Origin: Maridesulfovibrio sp.
GTDB lineage: Bacteria > Desulfobacterota > Desulfovibrionia > Desulfovibrionales > Desulfovibrionaceae
Assembly: GCF_963666665.1 (NCBI RefSeq)
Contig: NZ_OY762999.1
Coordinates: 1,865,501-1,929,500 of the forward strand
Reading direction: 5' to 3'
Length of the DNA: 64,000 nucleotides
Shown here: positions 43,042 through 51,945 of the stretch, one piece after another
Layout: each line of letters begins with the position of its first letter
How positions within the stretch are numbered: position 1 is the stretch's first letter
Position numbers and translations under genes: made by a program
Notes under the pieces: generated by a model
What the model was told of the DNA's origin: nothing
Database searches by the model: none
The model's input: the letters and a program-made list of their open reading frames with translations, nothing else

Positions 43042-46000
43042 ATGAAATCAAACTTCACCTTCCTGAAATCCCAGTGGCCCGAACTCTACTCTGCTGCCCG
43101 TGAAGCGGAATCACAGGTAAAATCAGCACCGCGCTCCTGCCTTTTTTCTTGCCGATATACCTTAGAACAGGCCACTCACTGGCTCTATGATCATGACGAA
43201 TACTTAAAGAAGCCCTATGCCGAGAACCTCGGGGCCTTGATTCATGAACCTAGCTTTAAAGAGAACATGCCGCCTTCCCTTTTCCCGAAGGTAAAAATCA
43301 TCCACAAGGCCGGGAACCTTGCCGCCCATAGCGGACGCCAGCCCAAAGCAATTGATGCGCTGCAATGCGTGAAAGAACTTTTCCATTTTTTATACTGGCT
43401 GTACCGCAGCTATTCGGATGTTGAACCGCAGGATCAGGAGTTTAAAGCCGCGCTTCTGGTCGAAGAAACGCAGGAACAAGACCTTACCCTGAAACAGATT
43501 CAGGAGCTCAAAGCAAAACTTGAAGATCAAGCCAAGGCTCTTAATGATGAGCGCAAGGCTCATGCGCTGACCCGTGAGGAACTTACGGCACGCAACGAAA
43601 AGGTTACCGAAACTAAAGAGCGTAACGCTTCCATCCCAGATCCGCATGATTATTCCGAGGCCGAGACCCGCGAATACATCATCGACCTGTTATTGCGTGA
43701 AGCAGGATGGGACCTTGAAAAGCCTAATGTGCGGGAGTTTCCGGTTGTCGGCATGCCTACCAAATCCGGCAAAAAAGACGGTAAAGGCAAGGCGGATTAT
43801 GTTCTCTGGGGTGATGATGGCAAACCACTAGCTGTGGTTGAAGCTAAACGCACTACCGCTAACGCCTCCAAGGGCAAAAGGCAGGCCGAACTGTATGCCG
43901 ATTGTCTTGAACAGATGTACGACCAACGTCCTATCCTTTTTTACACCAACGGATACGAAACATTTATCTGGGATGACACCTTCTACCCTCCGCGCCCGGT
44001 GCAGGGATTCCATAAAAAAGATGAGCTGCAACGGCTGGTTATGCGCCGCACTCAGTCCAAGGATTTGAGCGAGGTGGGACTGAATCCCGACATTGCAGGA
44101 CGGCCTTACCAGCAGGAAGGACTTCGCCGCGTGACCGGTACTTTTGAAGAACGGCAACGCAAGGCTCTGGTGGTTATGGCAACAGGGACAGGAAAAACGC
44201 GCTTTTCTATTTCGCTGGCAGATGTGCTGCAACGCGCAGGCTGGGCCAAACGCATCCTCTTCCTCGCGGACCGCAACGCTCTGGTCAGACAAGCCAAGAA
44301 CGCCTTTCTCGCCCTGATGCCGGACAGCAATCCGCTGGACATCCGCACCGACCGCGAAAGCGGCGATACAGAACGGGTGGTGCTCTCCACTTACCACACC
44401 ATGATGGGCGTGATTGATGAATTTGAGAACGGAGTGCGCCGTTTCGGAGTCGGGCACTTTGACCTGATCATCATTGATGAGGCACACCGCTCGGTCTACC
44501 AGAAATTCGGGGCCATCTTCGACTATTTCGATTCCCTGCTTCTGGGCCTAACCGCAACCCCGCGTGATGAGGTGGACCGCAACACCTATGAACTTTTTGA
44601 GCTGGAAGACGAAGTTCCCACATACAATTATGAGCTGGCTGTTGCAGTAGAACAAGGTCATCTGGTGCCGCCGACCAATATTTCAGTGCCTTTGAAATTT
44701 CCCCGAGAAGGCGTGAAGTATGACGAATTGCCTGCTGATGAAAAAGACCAGTTCGAAGATACATTCTGGAAAGACGGCGATGACAGCCTGCGTGAGATCG
44801 ACAAATCCCAATTGAATAAATGGCTCTTCAATCAGGACACCGTGGACAAGGTTCTCAAATTCCTGTTTGAAAACGGTATCAAAATAGACGGCGGCGAAAA
44901 GCTGGGGAAAACCATTATCTTCGCGGCCAATATTCCACATGCACGCTATATTCAGGAACGGTTCGATTCCAATTTTCCCAAAGAAGCCGGAAAATATGCG
45001 CGCATAATCGCCAGTGGTGAAGATTACGGCCCATTCGCTGAATCCCTGCTCGAAGAATTTTCCCAGAGCGACAAGCTGCCCCAGATCGCAATTTCAGTAG
45101 ATATGCTCGATACCGGGGTGGATGTGCCGGAAGTGGTCAACCTTGTCTTTTTCAAACGGGTATACTCACGGGTGAAGTTCCACCAGATGATCGGGCGCGG
45201 CACACGGCTCTGCGAGAATCTATTTGCTCCGGGCGAACACAAAGAACAGTTCGTAATCTTTGACTTCTGCGAAAACTTTGAATTCTTCAGCAATAACCCT
45301 GCGGGCTACGAAAATGGCGGGGGGCAACCTCTGCATCAAAAAATATTCCTGAAGAGACTGGGACTGTTACGCCTACTTGCTGAAGGCGAACAAATCACTG
45401 ATGACGATGACAAATTTCTGGAAAGCGTAAAAGACAAACTCTACCGCACAATAAATGGCCTTAATGTGGACAGCTTCATGGTCCGCCCTGCGCGTGAATA
45501 CGTCGAACGCTACGCCGATCTTGAACGCTGGGATTCCGTCTCTGATGAAGATGAAGCGGACCTCAGCAACCATCTTGCAAAACTCAAATCAGACTTTGAC
45601 GAAGGCAACGGGCTTTGCAAACGGTTCGACATGATCATCCTCAATGCCCAGACCTGCCTGCTGACCAAAGATTCGGCATTTGAAGGATACAAGGGCAAAA
45701 TCAGCGCACTGGCACAGGCTTTAACTGACAAAGCAACCATTCCGGCAGTTCAAAAGGAAATGGTCCTGATCGAGGCTATCCTGACCGATGAATTCTGGGC
45801 TGAACCATCCTGCGGCCTGCTGGAGCGCATCCGCATCGCTCTGCGCGAACTGATCCGCTTTCTGGACACCGAAACACAGGAACCGGTCTATACAAATTTC
45901 ACTGACACCCTCGGCGAAGCAACCGAGGTTGATCTTCCGGGTGACGGGCTATCACTCGCCAAATATCGCCTCAAGGTTGAGCAGTTCATCCGCTCACACA

Positions 46001-46428
46001 TGGACCACATCGCCATCAACAAACTGTACATGAACAAACCGATCAATACGGTAGACATCAGCGAACTTGAGCGCATGCTGTTCAGTGCCGAGGAGATCGG
46101 CGATAAAAATCGGTTCAGCACCGCTTTCGGAGAGGACTACACTCTCGGCACCCTTATCCGCAATATTGTGGGGCTAGACCGCAGCGCAGCAGAAAACGCC
46201 TTCCAAGAATTCATCCAGTCCGGCAACTACAATGCCGATCAAATCCATTTCGTAAACCACATCATCGAACACCTGACCAGCCAGGGAACCATGGACCCCG
46301 GCCTGCTTTTTGAATCATCACCCTATATAGATAGGCACCCGCACGGAGTTGGAGGTGTGTTCTCAATGCATGATGCACGAAAGGTGCTGGATCTGGTTGA
46401 AGTAATTAATGATAATGCGGTGGCGTAA
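43042..46428 (+). CDS. hsdR: Type I restriction endonuclease subunit HsdR
   Basis: A 1128-residue protein: an N-terminal DUF4145-like helical domain, a PD-(D/E)xK nuclease core (ADYVLWGDDGKPLAVVEAKR), SF2 helicase motifs (Walker A MATGTGKTRF, DEAH in IIIDEAHRS, LTATP) and a C-terminal coupling region. It translocates and cuts unmethylated DNA together with HsdM and HsdS. It lies 1 kb beyond hsdS, separated by a terminator and two small genes. Confidence 0.95.
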   Translation: MKSNFTFLKSQWPELYSAAREAESQVKSAPRSCLFSCRYTLEQATHWLYDHDEYLKKPYAENLGALIHEPSFKENMPPSLFPKVKIIHKAGNLAAHSGRQPKAIDALQCVKELFHFLYWLYRSYSDVEPQDQEFKAALLVEETQEQDLTLKQIQELKAKLEDQAKALNDERKAHALTREELTARNEKVTETKERNASIPDPHDYSEAETREYIIDLLLREAGWDLEKPNVREFPVVGMPTKSGKKDGKGKADYVLWGDDGKPLAVVEAKRTTANASKGKRQAELYADCLEQMYDQRPILFYTNGYETFIWDDTFYPPRPVQGFHKKDELQRLVMRRTQSKDLSEVGLNPDIAGRPYQQEGLRRVTGTFEERQRKALVVMATGTGKTRFSISLADVLQRAGWAKRILFLADRNALVRQAKNAFLALMPDSNPLDIRTDRESGDTERVVLSTYHTMMGVIDEFENGVRRFGVGHFDLIIIDEAHRSVYQKFGAIFDYFDSLLLGLTATPRDEVDRNTYELFELEDEVPTYNYELAVAVEQGHLVPPTNISVPLKFPREGVKYDELPADEKDQFEDTFWKDGDDSLREIDKSQLNKWLFNQDTVDKVLKFLFENGIKIDGGEKLGKTIIFAANIPHARYIQERFDSNFPKEAGKYARIIASGEDYGPFAESLLEEFSQSDKLPQIAISVDMLDTGVDVPEVVNLVFFKRVYSRVKFHQMIGRGTRLCENLFAPGEHKEQFVIFDFCENFEFFSNNPAGYENGGGQPLHQKIFLKRLGLLRLLAEGEQITDDDDKFLESVKDKLYRTINGLNVDSFMVRPAREYVERYADLERWDSVSDEDEADLSNHLAKLKSDFDEGNGLCKRFDMIILNAQTCLLTKDSAFEGYKGKISALAQALTDKATIPAVQKEMVLIEAILTDEFWAEPSCGLLERIRIALRELIRFLDTETQEPVYTNFTDTLGEATEVDLPGDGLSLAKYRLKVEQFIRSHMDHIAINKLYMNKPINTVDISELERMLFSAEEIGDKNRFSTAFGEDYTLGTLIRNIVGLDRSAAENAFQEFIQSGNYNADQIHFVNHIIEHLTSQGTMDPGLLFESSPYIDRHPHGVGGVFSMHDARKVLDLVEVINDNAVA

Positions 46429-46471
46429 CACCATAATAAGAGACATGCATTATATGCTCAGACTTATCTAA

Positions 46472-47938
46472 TCAGCGTTCTCTCAAGGCTTCATTTTTAT
46501 ACCGCAAAACAGGTGTCAAAAGATATTCGATTAAACGTCTTGATCCAAGATTAACATCAACTGTGACTGACATCCCCGGAATAAGTCTGATAGGTTTATC
46601 TCCCACCTTTATAGTATCGCGTTCCATCTCAATAAGAGCCCGATATACCGGTCCTAATTGCTCATCCATTGTTACGTCATTAGCAATTTTACGGATTATA
46701 CCGTTAATGGCTCCATATTTTGTAAACTCAAAAGTTTCGACCTTCACCTTAACTTTTTGTCCAGGACTCACAAAGCCAATATCGCGGTTTAAAATCTTAG
46801 CTTCAACCTCAAGGTGACTCTCATTGGGAACAATACGCATGAGTACAGATGCTGGCTCAACTACGCCTTCCTTGGTATGGACGGCAAGGTCGAGAACTGT
46901 ACCTTTAATGGGAGATTTCAATGTCCTCATTGCTAGACGGCGCTGTACTGCGTGAAGATCCTGCTCCAGAGTCACTATCTGCTGTTCACATTCTGACAGT
47001 TCCGTAAGTATTGAATGATGAAATTTTTCAGCAGCTGTCCTGCGTTGTTCAACTGCGTAACCAATCTCAGTCTCGATCTTCTTCGCCGTCTGTGTCAGGA
47101 CCGACTCAGACTGTCTCCTCTCAACCAATTGTTCTTCCATCTCTTCAAGACCAGATCTTGATACCGCCTTTTCTTGAAAAAGCTTTTCAAGACGTTCAAC
47201 CCGCCTCTCAGCAAATCCGACCATACTTCTAGTCTTTTCCAACTGAGCAAGAGTCTCTTCATACTCTGCTTCCTTTCCTGCAATCTCCTGATCCAGAGTA
47301 GCCATCTCGGCGCAAAATGAATCCCATTGAGAATACATGATCCGCCTTTCTGCTTCGACTAAAAACTGCGGCACCCCTGCTGGTTCCATAAAATCACCGA
47401 CGCTATCATCAGACTCGGAAAGAACCGCAAGCCTAGCGCGCCTTGCATACTGACGGTCAAGCTGATTACTAATATCGAGAGCATCTCCCTCAACCTCAGT
47501 CTGATCAAATGCAATAAGAGTCTGTCCGGCCTCTACTGATTGCCCCTCTTGAACCAAAACCTCTTTGATTACACAAAGCTCTGGGGCCTGGATGACTTTG
47601 ACCCGCCCGGAAGGAATTGTTTTCCCTGTTGCTGGAGAAATAATGTCAATTTGAGAAAACGTGGCCCATAATATAGCTACTGAAATAAGTCCCATAATGG
47701 CTACAGGAAGAAGCCAGGCAATCGTAGGAAGCGGCGCATTCACAACAGCATCAATGCCGGAAAGGTATTCAGCCTCCTTAGATCTGTACCTATTTTTATA
47801 ACAGTGAATTCCATCACAAACTGATTTCGGAGCCAACCTCATAAAACCAAAACATTGGTTCAAACCGGCTTTAGTGAATTGAATCATTTTTATTATACGC
47901 TGAGGCAACGGCATGATCTCTTTATTAGATTCGTTCAT
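46472..47938 (-). CDS. Type I secretion membrane-fusion protein (HlyD family)
   Basis: A 488-residue protein with one N-terminal membrane helix (about 74-95), biotinyl-lipoyl-like halves (GRVKVIQAPELCVIKEVLVQEG and LKSPIKGTVLDL) flanking a long coiled coil, and a C-terminal HlyD beta region (GKPIRLIPGMSVTVDV-like). It bridges the ABC transporter to an outer-membrane TolC-type channel. The ATG at 47938 overlaps the stop of the ABC gene (TGATG), with AGGAGG upstream. It is the last gene of the RTX operon. No tolC is encoded here. Confidence 0.93.
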   Translation of the reverse strand: MNESNKEIMPLPQRIIKMIQFTKAGLNQCFGFMRLAPKSVCDGIHCYKNRYRSKEAEYLSGIDAVVNAPLPTIAWLLPVAIMGLISVAILWATFSQIDIISPATGKTIPSGRVKVIQAPELCVIKEVLVQEGQSVEAGQTLIAFDQTEVEGDALDISNQLDRQYARRARLAVLSESDDSVGDFMEPAGVPQFLVEAERRIMYSQWDSFCAEMATLDQEIAGKEAEYEETLAQLEKTRSMVGFAERRVERLEKLFQEKAVSRSGLEEMEEQLVERRQSESVLTQTAKKIETEIGYAVEQRRTAAEKFHHSILTELSECEQQIVTLEQDLHAVQRRLAMRTLKSPIKGTVLDLAVHTKEGVVEPASVLMRIVPNESHLEVEAKILNRDIGFVSPGQKVKVKVETFEFTKYGAINGIIRKIANDVTMDEQLGPVYRALIEMERDTIKVGDKPIRLIPGMSVTVDVNLGSRRLIEYLLTPVLRYKNEALRER

Positions 47939-50100
47939 CAAACCTGCCCCTCCTGCATCGCATGAAGCTGGGCAAAACGCCCATTGGAAGCAAGCAACAC
48001 TTTATGAGGTCCGTCTTCAACTATTCGACCTTTTTCTACCGTAAGAATTCGATCCGCGATTCGTACAGTGCTCAAACGGTGAGCAACTATAAAAACAGTC
48101 CTGCCTTGACATATTTTCCGCATATTATGTTGAATAATACGTTCTGATTCATAATCCAAAGCACTGGTCGCCTCGTCAAAGATAAGAATGCGAGGATTAC
48201 CTACCAAAGCGCGCGCTAGGGCAATACGTTGTCGTTGCCCGGCGGATAGAGTGGCGCCACGTTCCCCCACAATAGTATCATAAGCTTGGGGCAGCGCACG
48301 AATAAACTCATCAGCTCCAGCAAGCCTAGCAGCATATCCAACCTTCTCAATGGATAATGAAGGATCTGTCAGTGCTATATTATCCCTAATTGATCGGTTA
48401 AACAAAATGCTCTCCTGAAGAACAACTCCTATCTGCCTACGAAGCCATGACGGCTCCACTTGAGAAACATTGATGCCATCAGCTAGAATCCGACCTTTTT
48501 GGGGAGTATAAAGACGCTGCAAAAGCTTCATTAGGGTGCTCTTACCAGACCCGGACGAACCGACAATACCGACAATCTCACCGGCTCTTACATCAAAGCT
48601 TATATCCTCAACCACACAAGGGCTTTCAGGTCCATAACTGAAAGAAACATCTTCAAACCGCACATTGCCACGCAAAACAGGAAGATTCTCCACGCTTGAG
48701 CCGCTTGCAGGCTCCACTTGTGAATTAATAATATCTCCCACACGGTTAACAGACACTTTAGCCTGTTGAATCTGTTGAAAAACTTGAGCAATTCGCATTG
48801 CAGGAGCAAGAACCCGCCCTACCATCATATTGAAAGCGATTAAACCACCTGCAGTCATGTCTCCCGAAATGACCAGCTTAGCCCCCACCCAAAGACAGAT
48901 AGCAACAGTGAGCTTATTGATCGTTCCTGAAATCAACCCGATTATGTTGGAAAGATTTTCCGAATCTTTGGCCTGCCTAGTGTGCCCCACCACCAGATCT
49001 TCCCATTGCCGCTGAAACTGAGGCTCAACCGACATTGCCTTCACGGTTTCCATGCCGGAAATAACTTCCACCAGATATGACTGCGAATCGGTATTGGCCT
49101 CAAACTTCTTCTGTAAACGATTCTTAAGTTTCGGAGCAAGACCTCCGTATAGCAAGAGCAGCAATCCAATAGAAATCATCACCATAACCATAAGCAACGG
49201 GCTGAAAACATACATGACAATGAGAAATACAAAAGTGAACAGAAAGTCCGTCATGGATGTCAAAGCAGGACCTGTCAAAAAATTCCTGATAGTTTCAAGC
49301 TCACGGGCACGTGCAGCAGTATCGCCAGTTTTACGGGAAGAAAAATAACTCATTGGCAGCCTGCTCATATGTCTGAATAGGCGTGCAACTAACTCAACAT
49401 CGACTCGGTTGGTCATATGTCGAAAAAGAAATCCTCGAAAAGCACCAATAATGAAATCAAATGCAGTAATTATGATAAGACCGAAAACAAGTACATCCAG
49501 AGTACTCATACCTCCTGTAGAGAGGACCTTATCAATAATAACCATTGTGAAAAGAGGAGTTATCAACCCAAAGATTTGCACAAAAAAAGATGCACAAAGA
49601 ACTTGCGTAAGCAAACCTCTCTGGCGGAACAACCCCGGTAAAAACCATTTAAACCCAAATTTTGTTGCTTCTGAGCTTTTCTGACTGGCGTTAGCAACAA
49701 GAACAACCACCCCTTCCCATTGCGCTTCAAACTCTTCCCTGGTCAGGACGAGCGTCCCTGACTGCAGAGGATCACGAATAAGAATTTTATTTTCCTCAGC
49801 ACCAGCAACAAGAACAAAACGCTGTTCCTTGCACACTGCAATAAGTGGAAAACGCAACTTGATAAGCCGTTCCCATGTGGTCTTCTGCTGGTCTGCCTTT
49901 GCACCAGACTCCCTCACCGCCCGTATAATATCGCTGACAGTAAAAAGCTCATAGGTTCCGACAATTCTCCTGATTTCTTTAGCATCAGAAGGAAGTTCAA
50001 GAAGATTCAATGCCAATGCAGTGCAGGCCAATCCACTATCAATCGTATGTCCTTCGTTGGAATGACTTGAACCGGCCAATCCATTAACATTGGTATGCAT
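47938..50100 (-). CDS. Type I secretion ABC transporter with C39-like domain (HlyB type)
   Basis: A 720-residue transporter. The N-terminal C39-like domain reads DSGLAC where active peptidases have a catalytic Cys, so it is a non-cleaving substrate-docking domain as in HlyB. Six membrane helices follow, then the ATPase: Walker A GSSGSGKST, signature LSAGQRQR, Walker B ILIFDEATSALD and H-loop AHRLSTV. AGGTGA lies seven bases before the ATG at 50100. It should export the RTX protein in one step with HlyD and TolC. Confidence 0.94.
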   Translation of the reverse strand: MHTNVNGLAGSSHSNEGHTIDSGLACTALALNLLELPSDAKEIRRIVGTYELFTVSDIIRAVRESGAKADQQKTTWERLIKLRFPLIAVCKEQRFVLVAGAEENKILIRDPLQSGTLVLTREEFEAQWEGVVVLVANASQKSSEATKFGFKWFLPGLFRQRGLLTQVLCASFFVQIFGLITPLFTMVIIDKVLSTGGMSTLDVLVFGLIIITAFDFIIGAFRGFLFRHMTNRVDVELVARLFRHMSRLPMSYFSSRKTGDTAARARELETIRNFLTGPALTSMTDFLFTFVFLIVMYVFSPLLMVMVMISIGLLLLLYGGLAPKLKNRLQKKFEANTDSQSYLVEVISGMETVKAMSVEPQFQRQWEDLVVGHTRQAKDSENLSNIIGLISGTINKLTVAICLWVGAKLVISGDMTAGGLIAFNMMVGRVLAPAMRIAQVFQQIQQAKVSVNRVGDIINSQVEPASGSSVENLPVLRGNVRFEDVSFSYGPESPCVVEDISFDVRAGEIVGIVGSSGSGKSTLMKLLQRLYTPQKGRILADGINVSQVEPSWLRRQIGVVLQESILFNRSIRDNIALTDPSLSIEKVGYAARLAGADEFIRALPQAYDTIVGERGATLSAGQRQRIALARALVGNPRILIFDEATSALDYESERIIQHNMRKICQGRTVFIVAHRLSTVRIADRILTVEKGRIVEDGPHKVLLASNGRFAQLHAMQEGQV

Positions 50101-50177
50101 AATAATTTCACCTATTTCACTCATGCAACTCACAAGCTACTGCCATTAAAGAGCAATACAGTTACGCCGAGAACCAG

Positions 50178-50651
50178 TTATCCTTTATCTTCCACGATTG
50201 TTCTCTGACCATCGGGTGTTACTTTGGGATATTTAAACGACTGTCCTTTGAATACGCTGCTTTTCAATTCCTCAATCATTTTATCATCCCCACCGAAAGG
50301 AGCTATCAAATCAATAATCCAAAGATTCGTTCCGCTCCTCCATTCAACAGGGGCAATACGCCCCAACCCTTCTGAAATCCTTTTTTCGGCTTTATCTGAC
50401 AAGTATGCCCACAGAGCGACGCCGATCGGACCTTCCTCAGTACGGAATATTCTGTACTGACCAGCCAGCACCGGAGGCATTACCAGCCATTCCAAATCCG
50501 CAAGAAACATATAACGGTGAGAGCGGTGCTGTGAGAGAACCCAAGTTATCTCTCCGAGAACTCCAGCCATTGTGATGGGTTCCCCATTTGCTCCTCTAAC
50601 GTTGGTATTCTTCTGACTCCAGTGACCAGATTTATTATTTTTTTCACTCAT
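50178..50651 (-). CDS. HlyC-type toxin-activating lysine acyltransferase 1
   Basis: A 157-residue protein of the RTX toxin-acyltransferase family: catalytic His region SQHRSHRYMFLADLEW, then LAGQYRIFRTEEGPIGVALWA and the catalytic Asp in LWIIDLIAPFG. HlyC enzymes move a fatty acyl group from acyl-ACP to lysines of an RTX protoxin. AGGAG precedes the ATG. A second, diverged HlyC homologue is encoded next to it, which is unusual. Confidence 0.9.
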   Translation of the reverse strand: MSEKNNKSGHWSQKNTNVRGANGEPITMAGVLGEITWVLSQHRSHRYMFLADLEWLVMPPVLAGQYRIFRTEEGPIGVALWAYLSDKAEKRISEGLGRIAPVEWRSGTNLWIIDLIAPFGGDDKMIEELKSSVFKGQSFKYPKVTPDGQRTIVEDKG

Positions 50652-50679
50652 CCTATTCTCCTAAAAAAAATATTTTTTA

Positions 50680-51192
50680 TTACTGATTTGTTGTTGCCAG
50701 CATTTCTTCCAGTTGAACAACTCTAAAACCGTCTTTGTGGAACTGCAGAGTTTGAACCGGTATTTCCTTCAAAGCTGTCCTAGTCAAATTTTTTATGACT
50801 TGTTCCGAATTACCATAGGGAGTCACCACGTCAACAAGCCAGCATCTATTTCCGGAATCCCAATCCCTTGGACGCAGTCTTTTATTACGAATAAAATCCT
50901 TCTCTGCCTCAGGAGACAGCATCGCCCAAGAAGCAAAAGCCACGGCAACCCCCTGCTGGCGATACAATTTGCACTGCCTTAGCTGTAACGGAGGCAACAC
51001 TAGCCACTTCATGTCCGAAAGGAATAAATGATCATGGGAAGGAGAGTTAAGAAGCAACTTCACCACAGACTCAAAAACAGCAGAACCATCAGGAATTCCA
51101 AAATAATTATTGAAACTTTCCCCGCCTCTTTCTTTAATAAAACTCCTGTCCGCTGCCTCAAAATCAAGGTTGTCTTCTGAATTCGTCATCAT
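50680..51192 (-). CDS. HlyC-type toxin-activating lysine acyltransferase 2
   Basis: A 170-residue HlyC homologue, diverged from the first: SPSHDHLFLSDMKWLVLPPL with the catalytic His, AVAFASWAMLSPEAE, and WLVDVVTPYG with the catalytic Asp. Both copies look intact. They might modify different lysines, use different acyl chains or work as a heterodimer. The gene follows the GNAT gene by eight bases. Confidence 0.9.
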   Translation of the reverse strand: MMTNSEDNLDFEAADRSFIKERGGESFNNYFGIPDGSAVFESVVKLLLNSPSHDHLFLSDMKWLVLPPLQLRQCKLYRQQGVAVAFASWAMLSPEAEKDFIRNKRLRPRDWDSGNRCWLVDVVTPYGNSEQVIKNLTRTALKEIPVQTLQFHKDGFRVVQLEEMLATTNQ

Positions 51193-51200
51193 TAAAAATA

Positions 51201-51683
51201 TTATCCCACACTTTGGTCCGTGTTAATCCACAAGCCGTAGTTACCGCCAGTGAGTTCAAAACCGAGCCTTTTCATAAAATTATCCATAACAGCTAAAGGA
51301 GCTCCTTCAGAAATACCTGTACCGAAAACAACCTCAATGGCATTTCGCTTCTTCGCCCACTTCTTGAAAGCGTATAACATTTTCAAAGCAGCCGATGACC
51401 CACGGTACTCAGGCGTTACAAAAAAACTAATCGATTGCGCTGCTACCTGATTGCTAAAAAAATACTCCTGAAGCATTCCCATATGCAAACCAATGATTTC
51501 CTTTTCATCAGTTTCTGCAATACAGAAAAAAAAGGAACCGGGGTTATCCACACAATGCCTGACGGCCTGACGGCATTTTGTAAAATCATATCTGATATTT
51601 TTAAAACGACCTAAGGAGTGCATTTCTCTCCCAAGCTGAACTACAGCTTCGACATCTGAATGCATTGCAGGGCGAATATTCAT
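51201..51683 (-). CDS. GNAT-family N-acetyltransferase
   Basis: A 160-residue GNAT protein: N-terminal NIRPAMHSDVEAVVQLGREM, beta strand SISFFVTPEYRGSSAALKML containing the acyl-CoA-binding loop, and a C-terminal FMKRLGFELTGGNYGLWI. Its ATG overlaps the stop of the acyl carrier protein gene (TAATG), so the two are translationally coupled. This suggests that it works with the carrier protein, perhaps as an extra acyltransferase for the RTX protein. Confidence 0.88.
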   Translation of the reverse strand: MNIRPAMHSDVEAVVQLGREMHSLGRFKNIRYDFTKCRQAVRHCVDNPGSFFFCIAETDEKEIIGLHMGMLQEYFFSNQVAAQSISFFVTPEYRGSSAALKMLYAFKKWAKKRNAIEVVFGTGISEGAPLAVMDNFMKRLGFELTGGNYGLWINTDQSVG

Positions 51684-51940
51684 TATGATTCCTCACTCAA
51701 TCGCTCTAAAAGATAATCGCCGGTACTACCGATACTGGATATTTTTGTGATATGTTCGTCAGGTATATCTATGTCATACAAATCTTCCAGCTCCAGCTTA
51801 ATCTGCAGCATCGAAAGAGAATCAGTACCCAAATCTGCAATATAGTGGAACTCTTCCTTCAGTTTCAAAGAGTTCAGCCCCATAACCTGAGCAGTAACCT
51901 GCTTTACCTGTTCAATTATTTCAGTTTTTGTCGGTCTCAT
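51683..51940 (-). CDS. Dedicated acyl carrier protein
   Basis: An 85-residue acyl carrier protein with the phosphopantetheine site DLGTDSLSML (Ser41) and the helix KLELEDLYDIDIPDE. It is encoded between the RTX gene and the acyltransferases. HlyC enzymes normally take acyl chains from housekeeping ACP, so a private ACP here probably supplies a special acyl donor. It starts six bases after the RTX stop codon. Confidence 0.92.
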   Translation of the reverse strand: MRPTKTEIIEQVKQVTAQVMGLNSLKLKEEFHYIADLGTDSLSMLQIKLELEDLYDIDIPDEHITKISSIGSTGDYLLERLSEES

Positions 51941-51945
51941 TGTTT